From assembly GCA_963816985.1 (NCBI GenBank), contig CAWFMF010000004.1, forward strand, positions 868,001 through 932,000: DNA of 64,000 nucleotides, read 5' to 3'. Position numbers and translations under genes: made by a program. Under the pieces are notes generated by a model. That model did no database searches and was not told the DNA's origin. It worked only from the letters and a program-made list of their open reading frames with translations. Below, in pieces: positions 63,953-64,000 of this stretch; the first letter of the stretch is position 1, and every line of letters begins with the position of its first letter. The DNA is from JAIVJM01 sp963816985 (GTDB lineage: Bacteria; Acidobacteriota; Blastocatellia; Pyrinomonadales; Pyrinomonadaceae).

Positions 63953-64000
63953 TTTTCTTTGTTTGCCTCCCGAACTAAACGGGGGCCAATGTAGATGAGG

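Overview
The window is GC-rich chromosomal DNA, most likely from an Acidobacteriota member of the Blastocatellia/Pyrinomonadaceae kind. That placement is inferred from gene families: a VWFA-related acidobacterial secreted protein, a TPR plus Fis-HTH regulator, two TPR-CHAT proteases, an ECF sigma/anti-sigma pair and long DUF11 surface proteins. I could not run a phylogeny.

Layout. 1-3.8 kb: start of a GMC oxidoreductase, a zinc-motif membrane protein, a Cys-rich protein, a VWFA protein and tRNA-Arg(ACG). 3.84-20.77 kb: a genomic island inserted in the tRNA-Arg 3' half and bounded by a 46-bp direct repeat. It carries a SWIM protein, an excisionase-like HTH, a type I restriction cluster with an embedded EVE/Mrr-type nuclease, a frameshifted TPR-Fis regulator and lipoprotein, attC-like repeats, an IS110 element, a DUF6788 pair, a TubC_N/zinc-ribbon protein and a DUF3987 helicase that lacks its primase half and lies against attR. 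No integrase is visible. 20.8-30.9 kb: dienelactone hydrolase, ECF sigma and anti-sigma, then, convergent with them, an operon of a clostripain-like C11 protease and a membrane-anchored TPR-CHAT protease, followed by an OmpA-like PKD protein. 31-39.3 kb: BNR protein, MazEF-type toxin-antitoxin, small membrane proteins, SMP-30, cupin, DUF4097, psuG and an AI-2E family permease. 39.4-51.5 kb: a minus-strand surface operon of DUF11/adhesin/beta-barrel proteins headed by a stand-alone receiver with a possible sigma-54 promoter. 51.9-56.1 kb: NtrC-type regulator, a PLD-like membrane protein and a GAF-PAS histidine kinase. 56.3-64 kb: second TPR-CHAT protein, three secreted/outer-membrane proteins and ATP-type pckA.

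How the genes may work together. The C11-CHAT operon facing an ECF sigma pair looks like a regulated caspase-like protease module. The NtrC regulator and kinase may control the receiver and surface operon through the sigma-54 site and TGTCA-type sites. The island is a defence island whose methyltransferase reads as broken by single-base deletions.

Two cross-cutting observations. First, at least seven loci carry inverted repeats built of variable 7-nt units, one of them in-frame inside the histidine kinase. Second, one-base frameshifts are concentrated in the island but also hit pckA, so some may be sequence errors rather than true decay.
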